Positions 46,971-57,300 of a stretch of DNA of 64,000 bases are shown in pieces. Position numbers and translations under genes: made by a program. How positions within the stretch are numbered: position 1 is the stretch's first letter; every line of letters begins with the position of its first letter. Source of the DNA: Gigaspora margarita (taxonomy: Eukaryota; Glomeromycota; Glomeromycetes; Diversisporales; Gigasporaceae). The DNA is taken from contig WTPW01002259.1 in assembly GCA_009809945.1 (NCBI GenBank), positions 1 to 64,000 of the forward strand, written 5' to 3'. Below the pieces are notes generated by a model. That model was not told the origin of the DNA and made no database searches. It saw only the letters and a program-made list of their open reading frames with translations.

Positions 46971-47325
46971 TATATATATATGTATTTTTGCTGTCAAATC
47001 TTTGATATTAGATCTTTAATTAACATTTTTTAGTAAATCATATAAAATATTTGATTTTTTAAGCTATAATTTTAACTGATTTTGATTGGTTGATTTTATG
47101 TTATGTGATTTGTATAGGCACGCTTCAAACCAAATCATGCCTACTAAAGTATATCTATTTTTTTTTAATTGTGCCCTACTTTCTATTAAAAAATTGTTTC
47201 TAATTAGGGGCATACCATTTATTATATAATTTTTACCATGGATATATGAGTCAGGATAATAATTATGTCTATATATAATATATATATATATATAGATTAA
47301 ATTATATATTATAATATATATAATA

Positions 47326-48598
47326 GGGAATATAAATTTGTCACACCTGCAATATGTCACACTTCACGTTCGACCAATCAAATCACTCGATTTTGTAGTC
47401 AAAAAAAAATTTTTTAAAAATTAAAGTTTTTTAACTAATAAAATGTAATATATATATAATAGCACATTATATAATGTAGAATTTTATTCTAAACAACTTT
47501 TTCTAAGTTATGAAAATAGATTGTCTTAGTAAAAAAAGATATTTTATAAGAAAAAACAAAAATTTCAAATGTTAGCACATATAAAACTTATTTTTTTTAC
47601 TAAAACAATCTATCTTTTTAACTTAGAAAAAGTTGTTTAGTGTAAAATTTTGCATATAATACCTAAAATATAAATATAGATTAAATTAGTAAAAAAAAGT
47701 TCTATATGTGCTAATGTTAAAAATTTTAGTTTTTTCTTATAAAACGTCTTTTTTTACTAAGATAATCTATCTTTGTAACTTAGAAAAAGTTGTTTAGAAT
47801 GACATGACCAATATGGCATAAAAATTCTAGGAACATTGCAGGGATGGAATATGCTTGGCAAGACCCAAGCGAAGAAGTAACTAAGCTTTTGACGGTGCAT
47901 AAAGAATGGAATCTGATAGAGAAAAGCTGGGAAGGCCGGACGGGCAAGAGCCCCTATGGCAAGAGGGGGCCCACCAACCTGGCCGCTGGAGTTATACCAG
48001 AGGAAAAGGACATGTGCTACAGAAGCATGAACCAAGGAAAGGAAGACCTAAGGCATCCTAACGCCGGGCTGACCGATCCTTCCGGGCCAACTGGATTGGT
48101 AGTTCGGAATACCGGTAATATCTTGAAGAGAATGGGATGGGTGTACTGGGGTAAAGTGAACTTTGCAAGGGCTGAAGTAGGTAACAGTAGTGGTTTAATA
48201 GTTAGCCCTGACTGCAAGTATATAGGTAAAGCTGTAGCGGATGTTACTGAAGTGTAGATGAATACCTAAGTGGGATAGGTACTACTCTACCAGATTTACT
48301 ACAGGGGCAAATGTCCTCCGTAAGGGGTTTGGCTAAAGCCTCAGGGTACTTCTCATAGTAAATTAGCTCCCAAAAGGGATATATTGGAAGGAACATAGAA
48401 CATGGGTAGAAGCCAGAGGGTTTAAATAGGCAATTTCATAGTTGGGTTGTAGGTATGGCAGCTAGTGTGGAATGATACCAAAAGTGTAAGTGGCTGGTTG
48501 TAATCTCGTTATACAAATATAATATATGCCATGGTCATTATGATTGGGCCAACCTGTTTGTACCAATAAAGTGCCAGGGTACTTAAGTGGTCACCTTA

Positions 48599-48650
<52 letters not shown>

Positions 48651-48821
48651 GTTTAGAATAAAATTTTACACTATATATTTTGTTATTGCTTGTTTATTTT
48701 TATATTTTGCTAGTAAATTTTTAGTTTTTTAAAAAAAATTTTTTGGCTACAAAATCGAGCAATTTGATTGGTTGAATTACGAGAGTGCAACATGTTATAG
48801 GTGTAACAAATTTCTATTCCC
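47326..48821. mobile_element. Inverted-repeat element split by a retroposon
   Basis: GGGAATATAAATTTGTCACA at the left and TGTAACAAATTTCTATTCCC at the right, with TA outside (47324-47325, 48822-48823). CCAATCAAAT...CGATTTTGTAG and its inverse lie inside both arms. The inner part (47500-47800) is itself an imperfect hairpin with repeated AACTTAGAAAAAGTTGTTTAG. The retroposon 47801-48647 is inserted in it. Confidence 0.78.
47801..48647 (+). mobile_element. Young polyadenylated retroposon (5'-truncated SINE-like)
   Basis: A pure run of about 43 A ends it (48605-48647). The direct repeat AAAAAGTTGTTTAGAAT flanks it (47784-47800 and 48643-48659, the A's being shared with the tail). It shares ATATAGGTAAAGCTGTAGC, GGTTTAAATAGGCAA and TATGGCAGCTAGTGTGG with the retroposons at 5863-6843 and 19483-20113 but lacks a tRNA-like head. 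A 137-codon frame (47844-48257) is open in it, without known domain; other copies do not keep it open. The uninterrupted tail suggests recent insertion. Confidence 0.85.
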
Positions 48822-48849
48822 TATATAATATATATATATTATTGGGTGA

Positions 48850-49168
48850 ATCTATTTGTTACCGGTGGTGACAGTCACTAGAATGTGATCAACCAATTAG
48901 ATCAAAGAATAATGGGTAACGTAAAAAATGCAAAAACTTTGATTTTTTTGAAAATCACTTCTAACTTAAAATTTTGTCTATGAACCTGCTTCCTAGCAAA
49001 ATTTTACTATATCCGAAGCTTTATCCAAACCCTAATTATGGCTCTAACCCTAACCCTAATAATAGTAAGTTTTAATGCTTTGTTTTGTTTTGATCATAAT
49101 GTTACATGATCTAATTGGTTGATCATGCTCTAGTGACTGTTACCACTAGTAACAAATACATTTTTTCT
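48850..49168. mobile_element. Inverted-repeat element with TATTTGTTACC tips
   Basis: AATCTATTTGTTACCGGTGG near 48850 and its inverse (CCACTAGTAACAAATACATT) near 49140-49160. Both arms continue GACAGTCACTAGA and GATCAACCAATTAG. A matching end without its partner lies near 6962. Limits approximate. Confidence 0.7.
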
Positions 49169-49342
49169 ATATTATTTAATATTAAGTGACTTTTTTTTTA
49201 CTGGTCCGTTTTGGATGATTTTACTATTAAAATATTCATCTTAATAAAATGATTCTAACAAGCCCAAAATCATTAAAATTCAATCACAGGATCACAAGAT
49301 TGTTAAGGTTTTGTATTATTATATATATAAATTTTAATATAT

Positions 49343-49916
49343 GGGGTAAGTTAGTAAAAAAGGGACAAATCATTTTTAGTAAAATTTTTTTAATTTTTAA
49401 ATTTAAATATTATAACAACTATTTATCAAATTTGCTAAAAATTTTTTTATTTTAATCTTGAAATTATAGAATTAAAATAAAAAAATTTTTATTAGAAAAT
49501 TACTTCGATTCACAGGCTGTGAAATTTATACTTTTGTTTTAAAAAATTTCAAAAAAGTTTTCTATTTAAGTTAGAATTAGGGTTAGGGCTGTAATAAAAG
49601 CAAACTTTATAGTAAAATTTAGCAGAGAATTTTTTTTTGCATAAAAAAAAGTAGTTTCATAGACAAAATTTTAAGTTAGAAGTGATTTTTTAATTTTTTT
49701 GTAAAAAATACTTTGTTTTTGTTATACAAAAAAAATTGCAGATCGTGCTGATTCTGCAATTTTGATTGGTCAGATGCAGGGTTGTGAATTTTATAGCCTA
49801 TTAAGATTAACAATACTCTTTTTATTAAATTTATTAAGATAGTTGTTAAGATGTTTAAGTTTAAAATCAAGAAAACTTTTATTTAGAAAAATTTGGCCCT
49901 TTTCTACTGACCATCT
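49343..49916. mobile_element. MITE of the GGGACAAATC family with an insertion
   Basis: TATGGGGTAAGTTAGTAAAA...GGGACAAATCATTTTTAG at the left and GGCCCTTTTCTACTGACC at the right match the ~250-bp elements at 7192-7690, but about 310 bases (49490-49800) have been added in the middle, themselves carrying inverted ends (GTGAAATTTATACTTTTG near 49520; GGGTTGTGAATTTTATAG near 49790). Confidence 0.65.
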
Positions 49917-50019
49917 CTATATATATATAAAATAATACAAAATCAAACCAATAAACAAAAGATTAACTCTTCTTATTAATTACTTGTTCAAATTTTTGAA
50001 CAAAAGAAAAACAAAAATT

Positions 50020-50860
50020 TTGTTAGTAAAAGATGAAGCAAATATAATACTAGTTCTTATAAAAGTCAACACTCTTTATCTACTTTTTTATAAGACTTCT
50101 TTATATATTCAGCACACAAGCCAGAAGCATCGGTTGTGCAAGATAACTGGCAGTTAGTGCCCTTGGTACAAGAAATTCTAGTAGAAGTTTTTTTTCATCA
50201 ACGAAGGTGATATATCTAGCTAGGTGATAAACTAAAAAATAAGTTTTTCGATGCTTTCTTTAAGGTTTTTTGATGACAAAAACATAATAACTATACATTT
50301 GCTAGCATATTCTTACTTGAAGTTTTTTGGAGATTTTGGATGAAAAGTAGGAAATTTAGCATACCCCTTCAAAAGATCGGCATCGTTGTTCCTATCCTAA
50401 TCGGAAAGAAGGCATGCAAGTTGGTAAACAGAAACAGACACATATTGAGATGTAGTACAGAGAAGTAGGCTTATCTGCAGAATGAATTCCAGAACATTCT
50501 TTTATTTTTTCACATATATATATAATACTTAGACAGGGCATTTTCTTTGCAGTATTATATAATTTTTACCATTGAGCATAAACATAAATGTGCTATTATA
50601 GCCATTTACTTTTTGCTCTTTTCTTTTCTTTTTTCTTTTCTTTTGTTGTATTTTGGTTATTTATTTAGGTAGTGTAGTTATTCCTCCTTTTTTTATTTCC
50701 TTTTATTTTCTTTATCTGTTTTCTTTTTCTGGCAGATCCTGCTACTCAAGAAATTAGGAAAAGAAGGTTAAAAAAGTAGGCAGTTATAATAGGTGGCAAA
50801 CTCCAATCAGTAATTTGGACAATTCTAATTCTAACAAGATGAAAGGTTTATAATGAGAAA
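50020..50860 (-). pseudogene. Decayed coding-like repeat copy B, including a Cys-rich frame
   Basis: On the - strand, 50500-50315 reads with one stop as a hydrophobic stretch (LEFILQISLLLCTTSQYVS) followed by NNDADLLKGYAKFPTFHP, ending at a good intron donor (AA|GTAAGA near 50315). After an intron-like gap, 50187-50065 reads SCTKGTNCQLSCTTDASG-L-C-A-E-Y and ends KVDKEC before a stop. So an old two-exon gene for a secreted Cys-rich product is conceivable, but the frame has stops and no clean start. Copies at 2280-3250, 9310-9420 and 51400-52000 are more decayed. The family is not one I recognise. Confidence 0.4.
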
Positions 50861-51159
50861 AAGTTTGATATAGCAGGTCACATTTAGGTGCCCTTAGTTG
50901 TAACCAGATAGGTCATACTTTAGATATCAAAACCAACTTAAAGTATAGCTATAATGTACTAGTGTTACATTTATGTAAAATTAAGTTGTAGTATGACTGC
51001 TGAATATAAAAAAAAAATAATAATACAAAACCTTAGTGATCTTATGACTCTGTGATTGGATTTTAATAGAATTGGGCTTGTTAGAATATCTTATTGAGAT
51101 GAACATTTTGGTAATAAGATCATCCAAAATGGACCAGTATATCAAGTGTTATTTAATAT

Positions 51160-52640
51160 ATATATATTTATATAATATATTATAAATATTAGTCATTATA
51201 TTAACCAATTAGAATTAAGATTAGGGTGATCATACCATACATGGATGGGGTGGCTATTAAGTAAAAAATATTATATGATAAATGGCTCACCCCTTAGATT
51301 ATTGCAAAATACAAAATCAAATTTTTAATTTTAACTAATATTAAAATTTTTAAAAAATATTTACTAATTGTAATTAGTAAAATTACAGAACTAGAAATCA
51401 ACAAAAAAAATGAAACTCTTTCTGATGATCCCTCAAACCAACAATCACCAAATGGACCTGCAATAAAAGTATTTAGTTAATATAGAGAATAATATATAAA
51501 ACTTCTCTCATAGCAACTAGAGATACTAGTCTTAAACTTGATAAATCTTCAGATTATATAGAGAACTGAAATAGAGTTGAAAAAAAACTCTTTTTGGGTT
51601 TTTGGCTTCTTAGTAAAGTCTATAAAACTATTAAACAAGTAGTTGGTGAATGCTAGAAGTATATGTCAAGAACTTGTAGAAGTATTAGTGAAGCAAGCTT
51701 CTGGTTTTCTATACTATTCTATATTTTGCAAACTTACACATTCTCTTCATGCTAGTTATTTGGCCTGCCACACGGCTTTTCACAAAATTTTTACCAAAAA
51801 GTGAAAATTTTGGCATATCTTTTTCAAAAGATCGATATTGTTTATCTATTCCAAAATGAAAACTAAAGTTATAAAAAGTTATAAGAAATCACAATACACA
51901 AGCTATCTACATGTCCTGTGTATAGCAATGATTAATAGATGTCTATAGATGGGTCTTTTAGAAAGGTTTTGATTGGTATATCTCAACTTCTTAGTATAGT
52001 TGTTTTTTTTTAATGTTTTTCACTTTCAATACTGTACCAAGATCTTAGTGAATACTGTGTAATTTTTACATACATAGTATAGGCTTTGATTATAATACTA
52101 TTTATATTTGTTTTTACTTTCTCTTTTATTTTTTTTTTGATATTTTTTTCTTTTGTTTTTTTCTTTTTTTTTCTTTTTTTCATACCCCTTTTTATATTCA
52201 TTTTCTATTTTGTCTTTTTTTACTTTTTTCTTTTTCATGCCCTTTGTAAAGAAGGAAAAATTTAAAGGAAAGAAAAGACAATTTTGATATGGTATACAAT
52301 GCCAGTGTCAGTGATAGTTGGGCATACAGATTGTACAAAAGTTCAAGCAAATTCAGGCTCCGACTTGAGACAAAAGGTTGTTATAGTGGATCGCTTTGAA
52401 TACTTAGTACTTGGAAAGTTTCTTTTATATAGAAATAGTTAAGTTATTATTTTGTACTTGTACATAGCAGCAATAGTACTTTTTTTTATTAATAAAAAGA
52501 AGCAGTGTTATAGAACAGTTCTCTTGTTCTATTTCTAGAACATTCTAAAAAATAGCAATTGCAAAGCAAATAAGTGCAAAATACAAAACACAATTGTGCA
52601 ACAGGAGTTTTATTAGTTTTATTAGTTTTATTAGTTTGGC
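51160..52640. other. AT-rich sequence with decayed repeat copy C
   Basis: 51400-52000 resembles copies A and B weakly (reverse-strand NNIDLLKK...). A T/C-rich tract (52110-52240) matches the purine-rich tract of copies A and B in inverse orientation. No intact gene. Confidence 0.35.
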
Positions 52641-52652
52641 AAAAAGGAAATG

Positions 52653-53137
52653 GTGACCCATCACCATAGCGACCCTTATATGATCAACCAATCAGTTTTG
52701 AGATTAGCAATCATATATAAACAATGATTATCAATTAATAATTATTGTTTATTTTTTTTCTTTTTTAGACCAAACCGAAGTCATGCACGTTTTTTTTTTC
52801 TAGAAGTCTTTTTTTCTTGTTTTTTCGCCTTCAACTTATGTTTCCTTTTTTCTAGATCAGAATCATCAAAGTTTTGCGATTTTCAAGGTTGTCGCTAAAA
52901 ATGGTATAACGAAAATCAAGATTAGCAATTATGACCATGAGAAAATAATTTACAGAAGCGAAGTTAAACTACTTACGTTGGTGAGAAGTCTTTATTTTTT
53001 TTGTTTTTTATATATATTTAACTAAATTTTTTTTTCTTCTAGTAGTCGTGATTTGGAGTAGATAGACTTTTTTTTTCTTACACTTTTTTTTTTATTATAT
53101 ATTATATAGTTTTTTTTTTCTTTTTGTTTTTTTTTTT
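52653..53137. mobile_element. Left end of a GGTGACCC-tipped element running into the gap
   Basis: GGTGACCCATCACCATAGCG followed by ACCCTTATATGATCAACCAATCAG matches the termini of the element at 781-2080. The other end is not seen; it may lie in the unsequenced gap. Confidence 0.5.
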
Positions 53138-54047
53138 NNNNNNNNNNNNNNNNNNNNNNNNNNNNNNNNNNNNNNNNNNNNNNNNNNNNNNNNNNNNNNN
53201 NNNNNNNNNNNNNNNNNNNNNNNNNNNNNNNNNNNNNNNNNNNNNNNNNNNNNNNNNNNNNNNNNNNNNNNNNNNNNNNNNNNNNNNNNNNNNNNNNNNN
53301 NNNNNNNNNNNNNNNNNNNNNNNNNNNNNNNNNNNNNNNNNNNNNNNNNNNNNNNNNNNNNNNNNNNNNNNNNNNNNNNNNNNNNNNNNNNNNNNNNNNN
53401 NNNNNNNNNNNNNNNNNNNNNNNNNNNNNNNNNNNNNNNNNNNNNNNNNNNNNNNNNNNNNNNNNNNNNNNNNNNNNNNNNNNNNNNNNNNNNNNNNNNN
53501 NNNNNNNNNNNNNNNNNNNNNNNNNNNNNNNNNNNNNNNNNNNNNNNNNNNNNNNNNNNNNNNNNNNNNNNNNNNNNNNNNNNNNNNNNNNNNNNNNNNN
53601 NNNNNNNNNNNNNNNNNNNNNNNNNNNNNNNNNNNNNNNNNNNNNNNNNNNNNNNNNNNNNNNNNNNNNNNNNNNNNNNNNNNNNNNNNNNNNNNNNNNN
53701 NNNNNNNNNNNNNNNNNNNNNNNNNNNNNNNNNNNNNNNNNNNNNNNNNNNNNNNNNNNNNNNNNNNNNNNNNNNNNNNNNNNNNNNNNNNNNNNNNNNN
53801 NNNNNNNNNNNNNNNNNNNNNNNNNNNNNNNNNNNNNNNNNNNNNNNNNNNNNNNNNNNNNNNNNNNNNNNNNNNNNNNNNNNNNNNNNNNNNNNNNNNN
53901 NNNNNNNNNNNNNNNNNNNNNNNNNNNNNNNNNNNNNNNNNNNNNNNNNNNNNNNNNNNNNNNNNNNNNNNNNNNNNNNNNNNNNNNNNNNNNNNNNNNN
54001 NNNNNNNNNNNNNNNNNNNNNNNNNNNNNNNNNNNNNNNNNNNNNNN
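53138..54047. other. Assembly gap (910 N)
   Basis: A run of N between two T-rich stretches. The LINE's 3' target flank is hidden here, so its insertion site and duplication cannot be seen. Confidence 0.95.
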
Positions 54048-54362
54048 TTAAATTTTTTTTTTTTTTTTTTTTTTTTAAACCTTAAGCAGTCACACTAATA
54101 CTTCATTAAGATTCTTGAAATTACATTTGTAACTACATAGAACTACCTAATACTTAAGTTCAGCATCACCCGGCCACCCAGACGGTACCTAAGTGCAACC
54201 TGCCGCACTATCTCGAATTGAGATAGACTGCTCGTCTGACTACTTAAAGTCCATAGTAGAAGGGTCTTCTCTCTTCCACAACAAGCCCTACTATTGTCTT
54301 CATTGCTTCTTTTTTCACACTTTCTTCTTTCTCTTCTAGCTGTCTTCTTTTTCTTCCCTTCA

Positions 54363-57300
54363 CTATTGATTTAGTCTTCTATCGGCGACTAGCTTCTTTC
54401 TCTCTTTTATTCTTCTCTTCATTTTCCCCGTTATCTTTTTTTCTCTTTCCCATTCATTAACTTTCCCACATCGTATTCGCTATACTTGTTCATAGAAGGT
54501 GTTCCAGGCTGTCCTTATCGCTGTACTTACGAATTTTTTTTTTGACTTTGTCTTTAATAGATGCGTCAACCTTGTATGTATATCTTCTGAGATTAAGCCT
54601 TTGATAAGTGCTTTTCTTGTTGCGACCTTTTCTGATTCTGATTTTCCGTATAGAGCCATGTATAGTACGTACGGTGGAACTTGGAGCCTTTCTTTTTCTT
54701 CTAGTCCCTTCCATACCATTGCAATAGTTACTTTCTGTATTCTTTTCTACAGACTTGTCTGCCCTTTGCACGATGCCAAATGCGACTGTGTTTCTTTAAC
54801 CTTATCTAGACATACTTGGCACTCTGCCATCGTATAAATATCTGGTTTTCTTTTGTTGAGTTCTTCCAATGTCAGAAGCTTCTCCATTATGCACTTTATT
54901 AGTGCACTCCTTCTTGCGCTTATTCTTCTTGTATTACAGCGCACGCCTTTTGAGGTATTCATTATTTTCCAGAAGTATGCCCAGTTGTATGATGTGGTCT
55001 CTGTCTCAGGTTCAAGGCTCTTGATTGCTCTTGTTTCTCGCCGCTCTGCTCCTACTCTAGCATTTATTACTAGTTTACATAGTAGACGTGCTGGAATGTC
55101 GATTCTTTTATTTTCCCATTCCAAGCAAAATTCTATTTCTTTGCATCTAACCTCTTCAGTGTATATTATCTTTTTGCTTGACATGCCTTTTTTTGCAAGA
55201 GCATCTGCTCGATCATTCCATTTATCCTTGCTGTGGCTCTTGACTATGAACAGCACTATTCTCAAATTTTTGATTCTGCAGAGGTCTACAATTTTCATTA
55301 TCCATATCGCATTTTCCATTTTCAGGATCTTGCTTTTCTCCGTATTCTGTAAACCTTTTCTTATATTTCTGATCGCTGTCTCGCTGTCTGTGTATATTTC
55401 TACCTGTTTTCCAAGTGATATAGTTAGCAGGGCAGCCCATATTGCTACTAATTCTGCTAGAGTCGAGCTTGGCCATCCTTCTAGTCTGAAAGTTATTTCT
55501 TCTTCTGACCAGTCTTGTGCTGTATTTGTTTGCACCCATCCGAGACCCATGTTTCTTTGTATTGCACCTTCCTTTGGCTTCAATTGAACTGCACCGTCTG
55601 TGTATATTACGTATTTCTCATTGTCTCTTCTCTTATTCCTTTCTAATATCAATACTATTTCCTCCTCCACATTTTCCCTTATTCTTTGTCTTTTGACCAT
55701 CTCTACTTCTAGTTCTGCTAATATCTCTAGGCTTCTGAATTCTCTTTCGTCCACTTTCCACTCTTTTGTCCTCATCTTTTCCTCTAGTTGACCTAACGAA
55801 GTTTTTATCTTGTTTTCCCTCTTCTCTAATAATGCCTCTGGTATCACCTTTATCTCACCGTTCGAACTAATCCAATGTTGACAATACTTATTGCTTTCTA
55901 CTATTCTGTCACCTATTTCTGCACAGCCTTCGCATATTCTAATCTCTGTTGCTATCTCCTTATCTACGCACCGAGTCTGCCAGTACTCTACTAGTATTTC
56001 TCTTTTTTCTTTTTTTATTACTTTACCCACCTTCTTTTCTTCTCCTTGTGGGCCGTATACTATCCACTCCTTTCTTCTCTTATCTTTCGAGATTTTCTCC
56101 CACTCTACTTTCAGGGCTTGGGTATTATTGCTTCCTGTTTTAAAAGGCTCCTTAACCTCTCTACTATCTGACAATTTTAAGACTTTCGCTTCTATGTCTT
56201 TAAACCATTCTGCCTTTTTACCCTTACTCGACAAGCCTCGGTAGCCTTTGTATTGCTGCCAAGTAATCATTCTTTCGCCATCTAAGTCAAGTAGTTGGTT
56301 TACGTAGATAAGGCTAGCTTCTCCTATTTTGGCACTATTCTTCTTCCATGTTTGCTCCTTTATGAGTTCTTGTATTCTAGTGCCATGCCCGAGCACCATC
56401 CATATCTTACTTTCTGTTCAGATGTTTATCCCCAGGTTTTTTCCTTTTATAATTACTCGACAGGCCAAGTTGTCACGCCAGCATACTTCGTTGCATGATA
56501 GGCTGTCTGCTTCTTATACATTACCTATTATACCTGCTCTCTGACAACTTTGGATTATTCTTAACTTTGTTAACTGACCAAGGCTATCCCATCTATTTAT
56601 TCTATTCATCAGCCCACTTATTTGTTTCATTGTTATCTCCTGCTGAAGCGTTCTACAGCTACCAAGATCTTTGTGCATCATTATACAATTTTTTAATGTT
56701 CTTAATAGATTACTTTTTTGTTTTGCTAACCGTAGTATTGGCTAATGTATCTCATTTAGCTCTCTTTCTGACATCTTTGTTAACTGTAGCATATAACTCA
56801 ATTTTGGAATTATTACCATATTGTTTATGTACGCAATCTGGCTTGATGTCATTTTTTTATACCTTAGGTCTCTTACTATCTGATTTACGATACCTTTTGC
56901 TTTTCTTTTCACTAGTTTTTCTCGCATTTTACTATTGAGCCAAATTCCCAATGACCTTACAATCTTATTTCTTGGCTCTTCTTTTACGGTACTCTTTTCG
57001 AAGATTACTTCTCTTTCTTCTGGCTTGGTATTCATATTCATCACTACCAGTTTTGACTTGGACCCATTTATTTCTATATCATTTTCTCAGAAAAATTCAT
57101 CTGCTAATGATATTATTTCTATCAACTGCTCTTTACTATTTGCAATCCAAGTTGTGTCATCGGCGTATGCTATCGCCGCCTGTCGGAAGCTTGTTATGTT
57201 GTTACAGTACATTTCTTTACTTGTACTTTGAGTTACTGTATAGCCTAGTTCTTCTTCCTCTTGGACTCTCTCTAGCAGGGGGTCATAGAATAGCCACTAT

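Larger units (their letters stand above)
49188..51155. mobile_element. 2-kb element with ~135-base inverted termini
   Basis: The left terminus (ACTGGTCCGTTTTGGATGAT at 49202 through GGTTTTGTATTATTAT at 49322) and the inverse of 51020-51155 (ACTGGTCCATTTTGGATGAT and onward) match almost throughout. Inside lie a split MITE (49343-49916) and the decayed repeat copy B (50020-50860). No transposase recognised. Confidence 0.75.

Noticed and set aside
47844..48257. 137-codon open frame as a protein gene
   Set aside because: It lies wholly within a polyadenylated retroposon, has no known domain, and the related copies at 5863-6843 and 19483-20113 do not keep the frame.
53124..54098. 324-codon open frame
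   Set aside because: Almost entirely N from the assembly gap; meaningless.
54853..55587. 244-codon frame on the + strand
   Set aside because: Antisense to the LINE RNase H region; hydrophobic low-complexity composition, a shadow of the real frame.
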